Source: an uncultured Collinsella sp. (GTDB lineage Bacteria > Actinomycetota > Coriobacteriia > Coriobacteriales > Coriobacteriaceae). From it: a stretch of 46,581 nucleotides of DNA. Positions 25,121 to 32,018 of the stretch are shown in pieces. Position 1 is the stretch's first letter, and every line of letters begins with the position of its first letter. A program made the position numbers and the translations under genes. The DNA lies in contig CAUDZT010000007.1 in NCBI GenBank assembly GCA_958453935.1, positions 1-46,581 of the forward strand. Direction: 5' to 3'. The notes below the pieces were generated by a model. That model saw nothing but the letters and a program-made list of their open reading frames with translations. It was not told the DNA's origin and did no database searches.

Positions 25121-27298
25121 ATGTCCGAACTGTGCTCCGTGCCGCGCGTCTCGGAGCGCTTTGCCCAGAGCAATGCGCTCGACGAGGATATCGCGCGACT
25201 CAAATATGTTTCGGGTAAACGTGAGGAGGCCCTTCGCCGTCTGGGAATTCGGACGGTGGGGGACCTCCTTCTCCATATCCCTCATCGATACCTGGACTTT
25301 ACGCGCTCCTGGTCCATCGAGATGGCGCCCATCGGTACCGTGTGTACCATCATCGCCACGGTCGACCGTATCGTCCAAAAGCAGCCTCGTCCGCACATGC
25401 AGGTGACCGAGGTCTCACTCGTTGACGAGACGGGCGTGCTGCAGGTCGCCTTTTTCCGCCAGCCCTGGATTGCCCAGCAGCTTAAGCAGGGCGACCGCCT
25501 GGCCGTAATGGGTAAGGTCGAGTTTGCCTACGGCTTTAAGCAGATGGCCTCGCCGCACTTTGAAAAGCTTGAGGAAGGGCGCGCCGCGGGCACTATCCTG
25601 CCGGTCCATTACGTGAGTGACGGCGTGAGTCAGGCATGGATGCGCCGTATCGTAAGTGGCGCGCTCGAGGTCGTCGGCAATCCCTTTGATCCCATTCCGG
25701 CACGCTTACGCGTTAAACGTCGCCTGATGAGCCATGCCCGTGCCCTTCGATCGATCCACTTTCCCTCGAGCATGGCTGAGCGCGATATCGCGCGCGCACG
25801 GCTTGCCTACGAGGAGTGCCTCTACCTGCAGCTGGCGCTGCGCCTGCGCAACGACGGTGGCTTGGTCGAAGTCGCTCCCTACGCCCACGCCGCGGGCGAG
25901 CACCTGGCCGCGCTCAAGCAGGCCCTGCCGTTTTCGCTGAGCGACGAGCAGGAGGCCGCGTTCCAAGACATCCTGCGCGATATGTGCGATGGCGGGCGCG
26001 TGATGAACCGCCTGCTGCTGGGCGATGTCGGTACCGGTAAGACCGCCGTTGCCGCCTGCGCGCTGGCTGTGGCTGCCGATAGCGGCACACAGGCCTGCGT
26101 TATGGCGCCCACGGGCGTGCTGGCGCGTCAATATGCCGATAAGACCGGCCCTCTGCTCTCGCAGGCCGGCATGTCTTGGGCGCTTCTGACGGGTGCCACG
26201 CCGGCCGCAGAGCGCGAGCGCATCCATGCACAGCTGGAATCCGGAGAGCTCGACGTCCTCTTTGGAACCCATGCGGTCCTTTCGGATAACGTGGCGTTTA
26301 AGTATCTGTCGCTCGTAGTCATCGATGAGCAGCACCGGTTTGGCGTCGGCCAACGCAATGCCTTGCGCGCGAAGGGCCCCGGTGCCGATCTGCTCGTTAT
26401 GACGGCAACGCCCATCCCGCGTACGCTGGCGCTTTCGGTCTACGGCGATCTGGACACGAGTATCATCCGCCATCGGCCCGTCCCTGGCGCTGGCGTGACG
26501 ACACGCGTGCTTACCGAGTCGAGTCGCGACCTTGCCTATGGCGCCATCCGCGAGGCGCATGAAAAGGGTCAGCAGGCCTACGTGATTTGCCCGCTCGTGG
26601 AGCCGAGTGACTCGGCCGATGATCTGGAGGACGTGCCCGGTATCGTCCGCGACGACGAGGGCCGCGTGACGGTCCCCGTGCCGCTGCACGATACGGCGAC
26701 CGAGCTCGATCGCCTGCGTCTGGCGTTGCCGGGTCTTGCCATCGAGCGCCTTCACGGCCGCATGCCAGCGGGGGAGAAGGACCAGGTTATCGATGCCTTT
26801 AAGCGTGGCGAGATTGACGTGCTCGTCTCGACTACGGTGGTCGAGGTGGGCGTCGACGTGCCTAACGCCACCGTCATGGTCATCGAGAACGGCGAGCGCT
26901 TTGGTTTGGCGGCGCTGCACCAGCTGCGCGGTCGCGTGGGCCGTGGCAGCGTGTCGGGCACGTGCCTGGTCATGACGCACTCCAAGGGCAACGGCGGCGC
27001 TTCGGCAGCACAAGATCGCCTGCAATCGCTCGAAAAAACCTCGGATGGCTTTACGCTCGCCCAGATGGACCTGCGTCTGCGCCACGAGGGCGAAATCCTG
27101 GGGTACCGCCAGCATGGCGGAGTGACCCTGCGCTTTGTCGACCTGGATGCCGACGAGGAGCTGATCGAGTGGGCCCATTTGGACGCGGTTGAGCTCTTGC
27201 GGTATGCTTGCAACCTTGACTCCGTGGCGACGCGCCCCCTGCGCGATGCGGTCGCCATGCGATATCGACACATTTTTAAGGAGGTCAGCGGAGGATGA
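25121..27298 (+). CDS. recG: ATP-dependent DNA helicase RecG
   Basis: 725 aa. Remodels stalled replication forks and Holliday junctions. An N-terminal wedge/OB domain (VDETGVLQVAFFRQPW, about 100-120) is followed by the superfamily 2 motor: Walker A GDVGTGKTAVA, Walker B-type DEQHRFGVGQR, TATPIPRTLALSVYGDLD, and motif VI HQLRGRVGRG. The C-terminal LRHEGEILGYRQHG segment is diagnostic for RecG (usually LRGPGEFLGTRQSG). Its stop overlaps the rsmD start (ATGA). Confidence 0.96.
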   Translation: MSELCSVPRVSERFAQSNALDEDIARLKYVSGKREEALRRLGIRTVGDLLLHIPHRYLDFTRSWSIEMAPIGTVCTIIATVDRIVQKQPRPHMQVTEVSLVDETGVLQVAFFRQPWIAQQLKQGDRLAVMGKVEFAYGFKQMASPHFEKLEEGRAAGTILPVHYVSDGVSQAWMRRIVSGALEVVGNPFDPIPARLRVKRRLMSHARALRSIHFPSSMAERDIARARLAYEECLYLQLALRLRNDGGLVEVAPYAHAAGEHLAALKQALPFSLSDEQEAAFQDILRDMCDGGRVMNRLLLGDVGTGKTAVAACALAVAADSGTQACVMAPTGVLARQYADKTGPLLSQAGMSWALLTGATPAAERERIHAQLESGELDVLFGTHAVLSDNVAFKYLSLVVIDEQHRFGVGQRNALRAKGPGADLLVMTATPIPRTLALSVYGDLDTSIIRHRPVPGAGVTTRVLTESSRDLAYGAIREAHEKGQQAYVICPLVEPSDSADDLEDVPGIVRDDEGRVTVPVPLHDTATELDRLRLALPGLAIERLHGRMPAGEKDQVIDAFKRGEIDVLVSTTVVEVGVDVPNATVMVIENGERFGLAALHQLRGRVGRGSVSGTCLVMTHSKGNGGASAAQDRLQSLEKTSDGFTLAQMDLRLRHEGEILGYRQHGGVTLRFVDLDADEELIEWAHLDAVELLRYACNLDSVATRPLRDAVAMRYRHIFKEVSGG

Positions 27299-27951
27299 GA
27301 ATCATCGGCGGCGAATGGCGCGGTCGTAAGATCGAGGAGCCCCGTGGTCGCGATGTCACCCGCCCCACGACCGATCGCGTGCGCGAGGCATGCGCATCTA
27401 TGGTCATGTCGGCATTCGACTTCGATCTGGACGAGGTCCGCGTGCTGGACGCCTTTGGCGGCTCCGGTGCCTTAGGGTTAGAGATGCTCTCACGTGGTGC
27501 CCGCTCGCTCACGACGTTCGAGATCGATCGGAATGCCGCGCGGCTCATTACCAAGAATATCGAGTCACTCTGCCGTGACCGTGCGCGTTGGCGCGTGATA
27601 GCGGGCGACATGCTGGCGAGTGCCTCGCGCGGTCGTGTGCCGGGCGGCCCCTTTGATCTGGTCCTGCTCGACCCGCCCTATGCTTTTGGTGCCGAGCCGG
27701 TCGAGGAGCTGCTGCAGAAGCTGGCTCAGCAGGGTCTGCTTGCACCTGGCGCTTATGCCCTGTTTGAGCATGCCGCCGCCGATGCGGGCGCGCATCCGGC
27801 AGGCTTTGAGATCGTGCGCGAGAAGCGCTACGGCATTACCTCGGTCGACCTGCTTCGTTGGGTCGGCGATGACGATGGTGAGGAAGATTGCGCTGGCACC
27901 GATGCTCACAACAACGATGCCACGACGTTTCAGGAGGACGACCATGAATGA
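27295..27951 (+). CDS. rsmD: 16S rRNA (guanine-966 N2)-methyltransferase RsmD
   Basis: 218 aa. MRIIGGEWRGRKI at the start, the SAM-binding LDAFGGSGALGLEMLSRGA (about residues 53-71) and the catalytic DPPYAFG (about 124-130) identify the family. The last 30 residues are an acidic Asp/Glu/Asn tail beyond the usual end. Coupled to recG by a four-base overlap and to coaD by an eight-base overlap, the standard recG-rsmD-coaD order. Confidence 0.95.
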   Translation: MRIIGGEWRGRKIEEPRGRDVTRPTTDRVREACASMVMSAFDFDLDEVRVLDAFGGSGALGLEMLSRGARSLTTFEIDRNAARLITKNIESLCRDRARWRVIAGDMLASASRGRVPGGPFDLVLLDPPYAFGAEPVEELLQKLAQQGLLAPGAYALFEHAAADAGAHPAGFEIVREKRYGITSVDLLRWVGDDDGEEDCAGTDAHNNDATTFQEDDHE

Positions 27952-28441
27952 CACCATCAACCGCGTGATCGTCCCGGGCACCTTCGATCCCATCACGTTT
28001 GGCCATATCGACGTCATCCGCCGCGCCCGCCGCATCTTTCCCAGTGTGATCGTCGCTGTTGCCGAGTCGCAGGGTAAAAACGGTGTGGGTACCACGTTTA
28101 TGCTCGATGAGCGCGTGGCGCTGGCCCGCGAGGCGCTCGGTGATATCGACGGCGTCGAGGTCCTGCCCTTTACCGGCCTCTTGGTCGACTTCGCTCGCGA
28201 GCAGGGGGCGGGGGCCGTGGTCAAGGGCCTGCGCGCCATGACCGACTTTGAGTACGAGCTGCAGCAGGCAGATCTCAACTATCGCTTGGATAACGAGCTG
28301 GAGTCCATCTTTGTCATGAGTGCGCCGCAGTACGGCTATATCTCGAGCTCGGTCGTTCGCCAGATCGCCTCACTCGGCAGCGATGTATCGACGTTTGTCC
28401 CGCCCAACGTGGTCGAAGCGCTCAGACATCGCTTTTCGTGA
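27944..28441 (+). CDS. coaD: phosphopantetheine adenylyltransferase CoaD
   Basis: 165 aa. Penultimate step of coenzyme A synthesis: 4'-phosphopantetheine plus ATP to dephospho-CoA. PGTFDPITFGHIDVIRRA carries the T/HxGH nucleotidyltransferase motif (residues 11-20), and GYISSSVVRQIASLG is the second signature. ATG 27944 follows CAGGAGGACG. A longer reading upstream would run through rsmD in another frame and is rejected. Confidence 0.96.
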   Translation: MNDTINRVIVPGTFDPITFGHIDVIRRARRIFPSVIVAVAESQGKNGVGTTFMLDERVALAREALGDIDGVEVLPFTGLLVDFAREQGAGAVVKGLRAMTDFEYELQQADLNYRLDNELESIFVMSAPQYGYISSSVVRQIASLGSDVSTFVPPNVVEALRHRFS

Positions 28442-28468
28442 CGTTTTTTATTGCCTGGTGGCATGTGG

Positions 28469-28474
28469 TAAACT
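28469..28474 (+). promoter_or_regulatory. possible extended -10 before the SepIVA-like gene
   Basis: TGG-TAAACT forms an extended -10 about 35 bases upstream of the start at 28510. No clear -35 is seen, so this is tentative. Confidence 0.35.
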
Positions 28475-28509
28475 AGCACGATGATATGTTACCTATGAAA
28501 GGAGACCGG

Positions 28510-29007
28510 ATGCCGGGCGAGAATTTTCCTGGCGATAGGATCGTCAGCTTGGTCGATGAGCTCGAAGGGCTGATCGAGGAAGCCAAGCCGCCTTTCGGCA
28601 AGAACGCTCAGTTCAAGGTCATCGACGCCGACGTGTTCTTCAACATCCTCGACGAGATCCGCATGAGCTATCCCGAGGAGTGGCAGAAGTCCCGCCGTAT
28701 CCTTAAGGAGCGCGAGGAGCTTATGGCTTCCGCCGCCGCCCAGGCCGATTCCATCATCGCCGACGCTCAGCAGCAGGCCCTCACCATTGCCGGTGAGCAG
28801 GAGATCGTCCGCTTAGCCCAGCAGCAGGCCGACGACATCCGCGATCGTGCCCAGCAGTACGAGCGCGAGACGCGTTATGCTGCCGAGGACTACGCAGAGC
28901 AGGTCTTTACGCACCTGGAGGAGAACCTCAAGAGCCTGACCGGCACCGTTACCCGTTGCCGTCAGCAGCTCAACGAGGGTGCCGCCCAACAGAATGGTCA
29001 GTGGTAA
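28510..29007 (+). CDS. DivIVA-like coiled-coil protein, SepIVA-type septation factor
   Basis: 165 aa. A conserved N-terminal block (VSLVDELEGLIEEAKPP then VIDADVFFNILDEIRMSYPEE) is followed by a long Ala/Gln/Glu coiled coil (about residues 65-130). No membrane segment. Automatic annotation may call it an ATP synthase b-like or DivIVA protein. Its place directly before DUF177, rpmF and rnc is the mycobacterial SepIVA (Rv2927c) neighbourhood, and the N-terminal block resembles SepIVA, so a role in septum or envelope assembly is inferred. Shorter than mycobacterial SepIVA (about 245 aa). ATG 28510 has AAAGGAGA six bases upstream. Confidence 0.72.
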   Translation: MPGENFPGDRIVSLVDELEGLIEEAKPPFGKNAQFKVIDADVFFNILDEIRMSYPEEWQKSRRILKEREELMASAAAQADSIIADAQQQALTIAGEQEIVRLAQQQADDIRDRAQQYERETRYAAEDYAEQVFTHLEENLKSLTGTVTRCRQQLNEGAAQQNGQW

Positions 29008-29561
29008 TGGCTGAGTTCCCGAGCGTTACCGTCGATCTTTCCGAGCAGCTTGAGTTTCCCGGAGATTCGTATCCGCTGACCGGCAAGGTCGATGTCGCCA
29101 CCTACACGGTGGGCGAGAAGGAGTACCAGCTACAGGACGGCATCGACTACGACGTTGTCTTTACCAATGCCGGTACCGGTGTCTTGCTCACGGGCATGGT
29201 CCGCGCGCACGCCACCGGCGAGTGCGACCGTTGCCTGGAGCCCGCTTCGTTTGATATCGCCGGCGAGATCGAGGAGTTCTACCTCTTTGAGGAGCCCGAG
29301 GATCCCGAGGCCTACGAGGACGGCTACGAGCTCCTGGGTGAGGACCGCATCGTCGATCTGGGTGAGCCCATCAACGACGCGGTCGTTATGGACACGCCGT
29401 TTGTCGTTCTGTGCAAGCCCGATTGCCGCGGTCTGTGCCCCACTTGCGGTTGCAATCTCAACGTCGAGCAATGCGATTGCGCCGCCCAGGCAGAGGCGGA
29501 ATGGGCCGCTGCCACGGAAAATCCATTTGCAGCATTGAAGAATCTCAAGCTCGATGAGTAA
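29007..29561 (+). CDS. DUF177 (YceD) family protein
   Basis: 184 aa. DUF177 proteins lie before rpmF in most bacteria and are tied to 23S rRNA/large-subunit biogenesis. Visible features are TGECDRCLEP in the centre, an acidic EEFYLFEEPEDPEAYEDGYE stretch, and a C-terminal Cys cluster (CKPDCRGLCPTCGCNLN) of the type seen in the Gram-positive members. The start overlaps the preceding stop by one base (TAATG), suggesting coupling. Confidence 0.88.
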   Translation: MAEFPSVTVDLSEQLEFPGDSYPLTGKVDVATYTVGEKEYQLQDGIDYDVVFTNAGTGVLLTGMVRAHATGECDRCLEPASFDIAGEIEEFYLFEEPEDPEAYEDGYELLGEDRIVDLGEPINDAVVMDTPFVVLCKPDCRGLCPTCGCNLNVEQCDCAAQAEAEWAAATENPFAALKNLKLDE

Positions 29562-29625
29562 AACTGTGGTAGTATCGCTACTTGCGCGTAATCGCCACAC
29601 TGGATAGTTCATAAGGAAGGTCACT

Positions 29626-29805
29626 ATGCCCGTACCTAAACAAAAGCAGGGTCGTATCCGCACTCACACCCGTCGTTCCGCCAACATGAAGATCTCGGCT
29701 GCGGCTCAGTCCACGTGCCCCCGTTGCGGCGCTGTCAAGCTTCCGCACCACGTGTGCCCCAGCTGCGGTTTCTACAAGGACCGCGAGGTTATCGTTACCG
29801 AGTAA
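29626..29805 (+). CDS. rpmF: 50S ribosomal protein L32
   Basis: 59 aa. MPVPKQKQGRIRTHTRRSAN is the L32 N-terminus, and a four-cysteine zinc ribbon follows (CPRCG and CPSCG). ATG 29626 lies after ATAAGGAAGG. The gene is the usual neighbour of DUF177 and plsX. Because it keeps all four zinc cysteines it is the C+ (zinc-dependent) form. Confidence 0.97.
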   Translation: MPVPKQKQGRIRTHTRRSANMKISAAAQSTCPRCGAVKLPHHVCPSCGFYKDREVIVTE

Positions 29806-29845
29806 CGGTATACTCTGGATGCGATGCCGTTCCAAATGGAACCAC

Positions 29846-29875
29846 AATGGCCGGCTCAATGAGTCGGCCATTTTT
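29846..29875 (+). terminator. hairpin terminator between rpmF and plsX
   Basis: AATGGCCG (29846-29853) pairs with CGGCCATT (29865-29872), extended inward by further pairs, then five T. A TATACT box (29809-29814) lies upstream of it, so the hairpin may sit in a plsX leader as well as close rpmF. Confidence 0.75.
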
Positions 29876-29892
29876 GTATAAGGAGCATGTAT

Positions 29893-30912
29893 ATGAGTAA
29901 CGTTCGCGTTTGTGTAGACGTTGTGGGCGGAGACGAGAAGCCTCAGGTTGTTCTCGATGGTATCGAGGCCGCACTTGCCGCCGATCCCGATATCGAGGTC
30001 TTGGCAGTTGGCCCCGCCGAAATCGTCAATCCCTTTGCCGCGGCCCATGCACGTGTGGAGGCTCTGGAAGCCCCTGACGTCATCGCCATGGATGACGATC
30101 CTATTCGCGCCGTGATGACCAAGCGCAAGTCCTCGATCGTGCTTGCCTGCCGCGCCATCAAAAAGGGCAACGCGGACGCGTTCTTCTCCGCCGGCTCCAC
30201 CGGCGCCATGACCGCCGCTGCTACCGCATACGTGACGCCGTTTAGGTATCAGGCCGAAGGCAAGAAGCAGCCGGTGCGCCCCTGTCTGACCAATGCGTTG
30301 CCCAATCGCGCCGGCGGTCTGACGGTGCTGTGCGATATGGGCGCCAACCCCGATGTCGAGGTCGATGACATGGTGCGTTTTGCCCAGATGGGTAGCGCCT
30401 ATGCCCGCGTCGTCCTGGGCATCGAACATCCTCGCGTGGGCCTGCTTGGTAACGGCACCGAGGACGAGAAGGGTTCTAACTTTACCAAGGCCTGCTTCCC
30501 TGCTATGAAGGCCGCAGTTCCGGGCTTTGTAGGCAACTGCGAAGGCACCGACCTCACCTCGGGCAATTTCGATGTCGTTGTTGCCGACGGCATGTCGGGC
30601 AATATCGCTCTCAAGGCTACCGAGGGCGCTGCCAAGTTTTTGCTGCAGGAGCTCAAGGGCGCCTTTATGGCCTCGCTCGGCACCAAGATCGCCGCGCTGC
30701 TCATCAAAAAGCAGATGCGCGAGATTAAGGCCAAGCTCTCTGGTGATGCCAAGGGCGGCGCGATTCTTTTGGGCCTGCGTGGCGTGGTCCTGATCGGCCA
30801 TGGCGCCACCTCGGTCGAGGCTGTTAAAAACGGTACGCTTGCGGCGGCCGAAGCCGTGCGCGCGGGGCTGGTCGAGAACGTCGCCAACTCCATGGACGGC
30901 ATCGTTTTGTAA
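29893..30912 (+). CDS. plsX: phosphate acyltransferase PlsX
   Basis: 339 aa. Converts acyl-ACP to acyl-phosphate for phospholipid synthesis at the membrane surface. Family motifs: VDVVGGDEKPQVVLDGI at the N-terminus (usually DAMGGDxxP), SAGSTGAMTAAA, CDMGANPDVEVDDMVRFAQMGSAYA, LLGNGTEDEKG and VVADGMSGNIALK. The ATG at 29893 is chosen over 29887 because AAGGAG ends seven bases before it. The Met of the DAMGGD motif is Val here. Next come acpP and rnc, the standard cluster. Confidence 0.94.
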   Translation: MSNVRVCVDVVGGDEKPQVVLDGIEAALAADPDIEVLAVGPAEIVNPFAAAHARVEALEAPDVIAMDDDPIRAVMTKRKSSIVLACRAIKKGNADAFFSAGSTGAMTAAATAYVTPFRYQAEGKKQPVRPCLTNALPNRAGGLTVLCDMGANPDVEVDDMVRFAQMGSAYARVVLGIEHPRVGLLGNGTEDEKGSNFTKACFPAMKAAVPGFVGNCEGTDLTSGNFDVVVADGMSGNIALKATEGAAKFLLQELKGAFMASLGTKIAALLIKKQMREIKAKLSGDAKGGAILLGLRGVVLIGHGATSVEAVKNGTLAAAEAVRAGLVENVANSMDGIVL

Positions 30913-30978
30913 GAGCGAGTTAGAGCGCTGTTATGTGCCTCGCGGCCTGCTTCGTGGGGTAGAATCAGAACCGTGTCT

Positions 30979-31008
30979 TGGTACCGCCCGGGCGGTACCA
31001 TTCTTTTG
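30979..31008 (+). terminator. 22-bp palindrome/hairpin in front of acpP
   Basis: Bases 30979-31000 form a perfect palindrome centred on CCGG (half TGGTACCGCCC), followed by TTCTTTT. As RNA it gives an intrinsic-terminator-like hairpin; as DNA it could be an operator. A TAGAAT box lies at 30960-30965 upstream. Confidence 0.6.
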
Positions 31009-31036
31009 GTATTCATGCACTATGAGAGGAAGCGCT

Positions 31037-31279
31037 ATGGACCGCTCCGAAATCTTCGACAAGATCGCCGAGGTCGCTGCTGACGTTCTGGGCGTCGATG
31101 TTGCCGAAATTAGCGATGAGACCACCTTTGACGACCTCGATGCCAACTCGCTCGAGCGCCTGCAACTGGTTACGGCTATCGAGGACGAGTTCAATCTCGA
31201 GATCGATGACGAGACCCTGCTCTCGCTCAACTCTGTCGCCGACGCCGTCGACGCGATCGAAAACGCCAGGGAGGCTTAG
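31037..31279 (+). CDS. acpP: acyl carrier protein
   Basis: 80 aa, acidic, the size of ACP. Carries growing acyl chains on a phosphopantetheine arm. The attachment Ser is Ser38 in DANSLERLQL: the invariant-looking Asp of the usual DSL motif is Asn here. The helical pattern (FDKIAEVAADVLGVD, EDEFNLEIDDE) is otherwise ordinary. ATG 31037 follows AGAGGAAG. The setting plsX-acpP-rnc supports the fatty-acid ACP rather than a polyketide carrier. Confidence 0.92.
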   Translation: MDRSEIFDKIAEVAADVLGVDVAEISDETTFDDLDANSLERLQLVTAIEDEFNLEIDDETLLSLNSVADAVDAIENAREA

Positions 31280-31282
31280 GTC

Positions 31283-32008
31283 TTGGCTTTATCCGAACGA
31301 CTTACGCGCGCCCAGGAGATTCTGGGCCACGAGTTCAATGACAAGGTGCTGCTGCGCGCGGCCCTTACGCATCCTTCGGCCGTCGAAGGCCAGCCAGTCT
31401 CGGCAAGCTACGAGCGCCTTGAGTTCTTGGGTGATTCCATCTTGGGCGCCGTTGTCGCACGCTCCCTGTTTGTGTCCTATCCGGAGTTTGACGAGGGCAA
31501 GCTCACGCGCCTGAAGGTGTCCCTTGTCTCGGGCGCCACGCTGTCCGAGGTGTCGCACGAGCTGGGTATCGATGACATCATCATCTTTGGTGCCTCCGAG
31601 ACCGGTACCGGCGCGCGCGGCCTGCACTCGGCGCTCGAGAACGTCTACGAGTCGCTCGTGGGCGCGCTGTATCTGGACGCCGGCTGGGATGCCGCGGCGG
31701 AGTTTATCCACCGTACGCTTAAGCCACATTTGGCATCCGAGCGTGCCGAGCACCCTGCGAACCCCAAGTCGTATTTGCAGGAGTGCGTGCAGGCCGACGG
31801 CCACGAGCCTCCCGCGTACAAGCTGGTCGGCTCCGAGGGCCCTGCGCATGCGCCCACCTTTACCGCCGTGGTGTTGATCGATGGTATTCGCCAGGGTCGC
31901 GGCTCCGGCTCCTCAAAGAAGGAAGCCGAGGGAGCCGCTGCACTCGAGGCACTTGACCGCATGGGCTACACCACCAACGGCGTGATTCTCAACAAGAAGC
32001 CTGTTTAA
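31283..32008 (+). CDS. rnc: ribonuclease III
   Basis: 241 aa. Cleaves double-stranded RNA, including rRNA precursors. The signature ERLEFLGDSILGAVVA (about residues 43-58) and the second metal site ENVYESLVGALYLDAG are intact; a C-terminal double-stranded RNA-binding domain (about 160-230, with GRGSGSSKKEAEGAAALEAL) follows. The start is TTG at 31283, eight bases after AGGGAGG. Long hairpins such as the leuS leader would be natural substrates, though that is speculation. Confidence 0.95.
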   Translation: MALSERLTRAQEILGHEFNDKVLLRAALTHPSAVEGQPVSASYERLEFLGDSILGAVVARSLFVSYPEFDEGKLTRLKVSLVSGATLSEVSHELGIDDIIIFGASETGTGARGLHSALENVYESLVGALYLDAGWDAAAEFIHRTLKPHLASERAEHPANPKSYLQECVQADGHEPPAYKLVGSEGPAHAPTFTAVVLIDGIRQGRGSGSSKKEAEGAAALEALDRMGYTTNGVILNKKPV

Positions 32009-32018
32009 GCGAGGAACC

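Noticed and set aside
27620..28441. 273-aa reading for CoaD
   Set aside because: The first 108 codons overlap rsmD in another frame; the conserved protein begins at 27944 with a strong ribosome site.
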